5,359 bases of DNA. It comes from Acetobacteraceae bacterium. Its GTDB lineage: Bacteria; Pseudomonadota; Alphaproteobacteria; Acetobacterales; Acetobacteraceae. Under the pieces are notes generated by a model. That model was not told where the DNA came from. It saw only the letters and a program-made list of their open reading frames with translations, and did no database searches. Positions 1 through 5,359 of the stretch are shown here, one piece after another (the stretch's first letter is position 1; each line of letters begins with the position of its first letter). The translations under genes were made by a program, and so were the position numbers. The stretch spans positions 1-5,359 of the forward strand of contig JADYYZ010000420.1 of the NCBI GenBank assembly GCA_020853405.1, given 5' to 3'.

Positions 1-722
1 ACCGCACCCTGATCGCCTTCGGCGGCGGCGGGCCGGTGCACGGGCTGCGGGTGGCCGAGAAGTGCGGCATCAGGCGCATCGTCGTGCCGACCGGCGCCGG
101 CGTCGGCAGCGCGATCGGCTTCCTGCGTGCCCCGGTCGCCTACGAGGTGGTCCGCTCGAAATACCAGCGCTTCGGAAGTTTCGACGTCGCGGCGGTCAAC
201 GCGCTGCTGCATGACATGCAGGCCGAGGCACGCCAGGTGGTTGGCGCGGGTGCCGCCGGCCGGCCGATGCAGGAGAGCCGGATCGGCTACATGCGCTATG
301 TCGGCCAGGGCCACGAGATCCCGGTGCCGATCCCGCCACGGCCGCTCGATCGGGCGGATGTCGTGGCGATCCGCGCCGACTATGATGCCGCCTATGCGCG
401 CTTCTACGACCGGCCGGTGCCGGGCAGCGATGTCGAGATCCTGTCCTTCGCGGTGGTCGTGGCAACCGAGCTCGAAGCGGTCGCGCCGGCGCCCGCGGTC
501 GAGCCGGTGGCGGGCGCCCGCCCGATCCGCCACCAGTCGATCCGCGACACCGCGACCGGGCTGGTTGCCGAGGTGCCGGTCTATGACCGGCTGGCGCTGC
601 CGCGCGGCGCCCGCATCAAGGGCCCTGCCGTGATCGCCGAGGACGAGACCAGCACCCTGGTCGGCGCCGGCTGGATCGCCGAGATCGACGGTCTCTCCTA
701 TATCGTGATGGAGAAAACCTGA
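1..722 (+). CDS. HyuA-type hydantoinase/oxoprolinase family subunit A, C-terminal part (5' end outside window)
   Basis: This is the last 239 codons of an ATP-dependent hydantoinase A / N-methylhydantoinase A / 5-oxoprolinase family subunit, in the frame whose first full codon is at base 3. Family members are usually near 680-700 residues, so about the final third is visible. The visible part opens with the glycine-rich loop AFGGGGPVHG (residues 5-14), followed by the VVPTGAGVGSAIGF segment (27-40) typical of the end of the actin-like core. The C-terminal domain follows, with YMRYVGQGHEIPVPIP (96-111), a YARFYDRPVPGSDVE stretch (131-145) and a closing ETSTLVGAGW segment (215-224). The family uses ATP to activate a cyclic amide or imide, or in relatives a ketone, together with a B subunit; it is cytosolic. 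The TGA stop (720-722) overlaps the start of the B subunit gene. No real start codon is visible: the GTG at 36 is internal, because family similarity continues before it. The family call is firm; the substrate is unknown. Confidence 0.92.
   Translation, partial: RTLIAFGGGGPVHGLRVAEKCGIRRIVVPTGAGVGSAIGFLRAPVAYEVVRSKYQRFGSFDVAAVNALLHDMQAEARQVVGAGAAGRPMQESRIGYMRYVGQGHEIPVPIPPRPLDRADVVAIRADYDAAYARFYDRPVPGSDVEILSFAVVVATELEAVAPAPAVEPVAGARPIRHQSIRDTATGLVAEVPVYDRLALPRGARIKGPAVIAEDETSTLVGAGWIAEIDGLSYIVMEKT
710..713 (+). promoter_or_regulatory. Ribosome-binding site for the hyuB-like gene
   Basis: GGAG lies eight bases before the ATG at 722 and inside the last codons of the hyuA-like gene. Its spacing is near ideal and supports 722 as the true start. 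With the TGATG stop/start overlap it suggests translational coupling of the two subunits. Confidence 0.7.
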
Positions 723-2413
723 TGGCCGACGCACTTGCCGGCGCGGCCGGCGCGCTGGAGAAGATCCAGCAGCAGATCATGTGGAACCGCCTGATCGCGG
801 TGGTCGAGGAGCAGGCGCAGGTGATGATCCGCACCGCCTTCTCGACCACCGTGCGCGAGGCGGGCGACCTTTCGGCCGGCGTGTTCGACCTCAAGGGCAG
901 GATGATGGCGCAGGCCGTCACCGGCACGCCTGGCCACGTCAACTCGATGGCGGAATCGGTCGGGCATTTCCTGAAGAAGTTCCCGGCGGCGATGATGCAG
1001 CCGGGCGACCACTACATCACCAACGATCCCTGGCTCGGCACCGGCCACCTGCACGACCTGACCGTCGTCACCCCTGCCTTCCATCGCGGCCGCATCGTCG
1101 GGCTGTTCGCCAACACCGCGCACGTGATCGATGTCGGCGGGCTGGGCATGGGGCCGGAGGGGCGCAGCGTGTTCGAGGAGGGGATGTACATCCCGATCGT
1201 GCGCTGCTTCGAGAAGGCAGTGGCGAACGAGACCTTCTTCGACTTCATCCGCGCCGGCACAAGGCTGCCGGTCGAGCTCGAGGGCGACATCTACTCGCTC
1301 TGCGCCTGCAACGACGCGGCCGCGAAGCGGCTGGCCGAGATGATGGCCGAGTTCAGGATGGAGAGCCTGGAGCCGCTCGCCGAAAGCATCTTCGCTGCCT
1401 CGCGCGCGGCGACGCTCGAGCAGGTGGCGAAGATCCCGCCCGGCACCTACCGGGCCGAGATCTTCTCGGACGGCTACGAGGCGCCGGTGCGGCTCGCTGC
1501 CGCCATGACCATCCATGACGGCGGCATCCATGTCGATTTCGCCGGCACCTCCGGCCTGTCGGGGCGCGGCATCAACGTGCCGCCCGCCTATTGCCGCGCC
1601 TACGCCTCGTTTGGCATCAAGGTCGCGGTGGCGCCGGAGATACCCAACAACTGGGCCTCGCTCGCGCCATTCACCATGGAAATCCCGGAAGGCTCGATCC
1701 TGAACGCGCCGCGGCCGTTTCCCGTCGCCGTTCGCCACGTGGTCGGCCAGCTGCTGCCCGACCTGATGATGGGCTGCCTGGCCCAGGCGATTCCCGACCG
1801 GGTCGCTGCCGAGGGCAGTTCCTGCCTGTGGAACCCGCCCCTTCGCGGCGGCGGCGCAGTCAGCGGGGCGGCGGCCGAGCTCGCGGATTTCGAGGTCATC
1901 ACCTTCAACTCGGGCGGTACCGGCGCCCGGCCGACGCAGGACGGGCTCGACGGCACCGCCTTCCCTTCGGGCGTGCGCACGATGCCGGTCGAGGCGACCG
2001 AGAACTTCGCGCCGGTCGTGTTCTGGAAGAAAGAACTGCGCCCCGACAGCGGTGGCGCCGGCCGGACCCGGGGCGGGTTCGGCCAGATCATGGAGATCGG
2101 CGCCGCCGGCGAGGCCGAGTTCGCCGTCAACGCCGTCTTCGACCGCGTCGGCAACCCGCCGCGGGGCCGCTTCGGCGGCGGCGACGGGGCCGCGGGCGCG
2201 GTTGCGCTGAAATCGGGCGCGCGGCTCCGCACCAAGGGTTTCCAGATCATCCCCAAGGGAGACCGGCTGGTGCTGCTGCTGCCCGGCGGCGGCGGCATGG
2301 GTTCGGCGCGCGAGCGCGACGCTGCCCAGGTCGAGCGTGACGTGAGAAGCGGCCTGGTCAGCGCCGAGGCAGCACGCACCCTTTATGGCTGGAGCGACCG
2401 TGATGCGCCATGA
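722..2413 (+). CDS. HyuB-type hydantoinase/oxoprolinase family subunit B
   Basis: This is a complete 563-residue hydantoinase B / oxoprolinase B family protein, within the usual 500-600 residue range. Conserved stretches appear in family order: IRTAFSTTVREAGDLSAGVF (36-55), AQAVTGTPGHVNSM (64-76), ITNDPWLGTGHLHDLTVVTP (99-118), AHVIDVGG (133-140), FEEGMYIPIV (151-160), GGTGARPTQDGLDGT (398-412) and PVEATENFAPV (422-432). It ends in the family's C-terminal LPGGGGMGSARERD motif (520-533). No signal peptide or membrane segment is seen, so it should be cytosolic. It is expected to form a complex with the preceding A subunit and carry out ATP-dependent opening of a cyclic amide or imide such as a hydantoin or 5-oxoproline. 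Some relatives are carboxylases, so the reaction cannot be assigned. The ATG shares one base with the upstream stop (TGATG) and has GGAG at 710-713. The 3' end overlaps the downstream amidohydrolase gene by 11 bases. Confidence 0.93.
   Translation: MADALAGAAGALEKIQQQIMWNRLIAVVEEQAQVMIRTAFSTTVREAGDLSAGVFDLKGRMMAQAVTGTPGHVNSMAESVGHFLKKFPAAMMQPGDHYITNDPWLGTGHLHDLTVVTPAFHRGRIVGLFANTAHVIDVGGLGMGPEGRSVFEEGMYIPIVRCFEKAVANETFFDFIRAGTRLPVELEGDIYSLCACNDAAAKRLAEMMAEFRMESLEPLAESIFAASRAATLEQVAKIPPGTYRAEIFSDGYEAPVRLAAAMTIHDGGIHVDFAGTSGLSGRGINVPPAYCRAYASFGIKVAVAPEIPNNWASLAPFTMEIPEGSILNAPRPFPVAVRHVVGQLLPDLMMGCLAQAIPDRVAAEGSSCLWNPPLRGGGAVSGAAAELADFEVITFNSGGTGARPTQDGLDGTAFPSGVRTMPVEATENFAPVVFWKKELRPDSGGAGRTRGGFGQIMEIGAAGEAEFAVNAVFDRVGNPPRGRFGGGDGAAGAVALKSGARLRTKGFQIIPKGDRLVLLLPGGGGMGSARERDAAQVERDVRSGLVSAEAARTLYGWSDRDAP
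2391..2394 (+). promoter_or_regulatory. Ribosome-binding site for the amidohydrolase gene; decides its start
   Basis: GGAG eight bases before the ATG at 2403 has the same core and spacing as the site before the hyuB-like gene. The alternative upstream ATG at 2385 has only a GAGG near 2366-2369, which is too far away at about 15 bases. This favours 2403 as the start. Confidence 0.65.
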
Positions 2414-3850
2414 CCTGATCTTCCGCGACGCCACCGTGATCGACGGCACCGGCGCGGCCCGCCGCATCGCCGATGTCGCGGTCAGCGGCGGGCGCATCGC
2501 CGCCATCGGCGACCTTGCCGCAGCATCCGCCGACCGCGAGGTGATCGCGACCGGCAAGGTGCTGGCACCCGGCTTCATCGACGCCCATACCCACGACGAC
2601 CGCGCGCTGCTGTGCGGCCCGGAATGCCTGCACTGCAAGATGAGCCAGGGCGTCACCACGGTGGTGGTGGGCAACTGCGGCGTCTCGCTGTCGCCGCTGA
2701 CGCGCACGCGCCGCCCGCCGCCGCCGCTCGACCTGCTTGGCGACGAGAGCTGGTGGACCTTCGACTCGTTCGCCGACTACGCGGATCGCCTGGACCGCGA
2801 GAAGCCGCCGCTGAACGCGATCGCGCTGATCGGGCACATGAGCCTGCGGGTGCGCGAGATGCCGGAGGGCGACTATGCGCGGCCCGCGACCGCGGCCGAG
2901 ACCGCGCGGATGGAGAAGCGCCTCGACGAATCGCTTGCCGCCGGCGCCTGCGGCCTTTCGACCGGCCTGTGGTATGCGCCGAGCAACGCCGCCCCCACCG
3001 ACGAGGTGATCGCGATCGCCGGCGTGCTGGAGAAGCACGGCGGCCTGTATGCGACGCACATGCGCGACGAGGGCGACGGCGTGCTGGATTCCATCGCCGA
3101 GACGCTGCGCATCGGCAAGGAATCGCGCGCGCGCGTGGTCATCAGCCATTTCAAGTGCGTCGGCCCGCAGAACCACGGCCGCAGCCCCGAGACGCTGGCC
3201 GCGGTCGAGCGGGCGGCTGCCGCCGGTGCCGATGTGGGGTTCGACGTCTATCCCTATTTCGCGTCATCGACCGTGATGCGCCCCGAGACGCTGCGCGATG
3301 ACGTGCGTGTGCTGGTGACCTGGTCGGTGCCGCACCCGCAGATGCAGGGGCGCGACCTCGCCGAGGTCGCCGCCGAATGGGGCGTGTCGCGCGTCGATGC
3401 CGCACGCAAACTGCTGCCGGCCGGCGCCATCTATTTCCAGATGAGCGAGGCGGACGTCGATCGCATCATTGCCCACCCGATGGCCATGGTCGGCAGCGAC
3501 GGGTTGCCGCACGATGCGTTCCCGCATCCGCGGCTGTGGGGCACCTTCCCGCGCGTGCTGGGCCATTATGCCCGCGACAAGCGGGTGTTCGACCTCGAGA
3601 CGGCGGTCCACAAATGCTCGGGCCTGACGGCGCGGCGCTTCGGCCTTGCCGATCGCGGGGTGATCCGTGACGGTGCCTTCGCCGACCTGGTGCTGTTCGA
3701 CCCCGAAACGGTGATCGACAGCGCGACCTTCGCTGCCCCTGCCACCCCGGCGGCCGGCATCGAGGCGACATGGGTGAACGGGGTCGCAGTCTATCGCCAG
3801 GGCCAGGGCCCGACCGGCGAATCCCCCGGCCGGCTGATCCGCCGCGCGAG

Positions 3851-3854
<4 letters not shown>
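2403..3854 (+). CDS. D-aminoacylase / N-acyl-D-amino-acid deacylase family amidohydrolase
   Basis: This is a 483-residue metal-dependent amidohydrolase of the D-aminoacylase group. The N-terminus has the typical DLIFRDATVIDGTG followed by VSGGRIAAIGD. The metal-site residues known for this group are all present: HxH in GFIDAHTHDD (H62, H64), the bridging cysteine in GNCGVSLSP (C92), H219 in ATHMRDEG, H249 in ISHFK, and D366 in VGSDG. These sit almost where I recall them in the Alcaligenes D-aminoacylase (H67, H69, C96, H220, H250, D366). The C-terminal HPRLWGTFPRVLGHYARDK (375-393) and ADLVLFDPETV (427-437) are also typical. Such enzymes hydrolyse the amide of N-acyl-D-amino acids or related N-substituted compounds. 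The second ATG (2403) is preferred because GGAG is well spaced before it and family members start this way; starting at 2385 would add six residues. As the third gene after hyuAB, it may act on the ring-opened product or supply its substrate. The exact substrate is not determined; a dihydropyrimidinase is unlikely, because the cysteine-type site is present and no carboxylated-lysine pattern is seen. Confidence 0.92.

Positions 3855-5359
<1,505 letters not shown>

Noticed and set aside
19..31. GGC tandem run near the start, and similar runs near 1848 and 2283
   Set aside because: These encode conserved glycine-rich motifs of the HyuA/HyuB proteins in a GC-rich genome, so they are not independent repeats.
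698..2707. A very long open frame (669 codons) on the - strand opposite the hyuB-like gene
   Set aside because: Over hyuB its codons lie in exact register with the sense codons, so antisense stops would need TTA, CTA or TCA codons, which are nearly absent in GC-rich coding sequence. The translation is rich in Arg, Ala, Gly and His with no recognisable domain, and hyuB is strongly supported by homology.
3125..3136. A short alternating GC run (GCGCGCGCG)
   Set aside because: It is explained by Arg/Ala codons within the amidohydrolase; too short to call as a repeat or structural element.
2358..3176. A 272-codon open frame on the - strand opposite the amidohydrolase
   Set aside because: It is in codon register with the amidohydrolase, so it is the same GC-driven shadow effect. 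There is no family motif and no convincing ribosome-binding context.

Overview
This is a GC-rich window (about two thirds GC or more by eye) filled almost end to end by four protein-coding genes. The high GC, the strong preference for G/C in third codon positions, and the close match of the urocanase to proteobacterial HutU suggest a proteobacterium, most likely a soil-type alphaproteobacterium. The sequence alone does not fix genus or order. I see no RNA genes, mobile elements, CRISPR repeats or phage genes.

Left side, + strand (about 3-3854): three tightly packed genes that look like the end of one catabolic operon. The first is the C-terminal third of a HyuA-type (hydantoinase/N-methylhydantoinase/5-oxoprolinase) ATP-dependent subunit, cut by the window edge. 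The second is a complete HyuB-type partner subunit; its ATG shares one base with the hyuA stop codon (TGATG). The third is a complete D-aminoacylase-type amidohydrolase, starting 11 bases before the hyuB stop. Both downstream starts have a GGAG ribosome-binding site inside the preceding gene at 8-base spacing, so translational coupling is likely. The expected chemistry is ATP-driven opening of a cyclic amide or imide by HyuAB, then hydrolysis of an open-chain N-substituted amino acid or a related amide. The actual substrate cannot be read from the sequence.

Right side, - strand (5359 down to 3851): most of urocanate hydratase (HutU) of the histidine-degradation pathway. Roughly 58 N-terminal residues lie beyond the window. 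The NAD-binding glycine-rich motif and the catalytic-site cysteine motif are both present.

The two transcription units converge and overlap by four bases. A single palindromic CTAG supplies a TAG stop to both the amidohydrolase and hutU, leaving no intergenic space and no visible terminator hairpin. Functionally, the set concerns amino-acid-related cyclic nitrogen compounds. A link between HutU and HyuAB through hydantoin-5-propionate is chemically plausible but unproven. I found no clear new system; the most noteworthy points are the shared stop codon, the coupled three-gene module of unknown substrate, and its position next to hutU.
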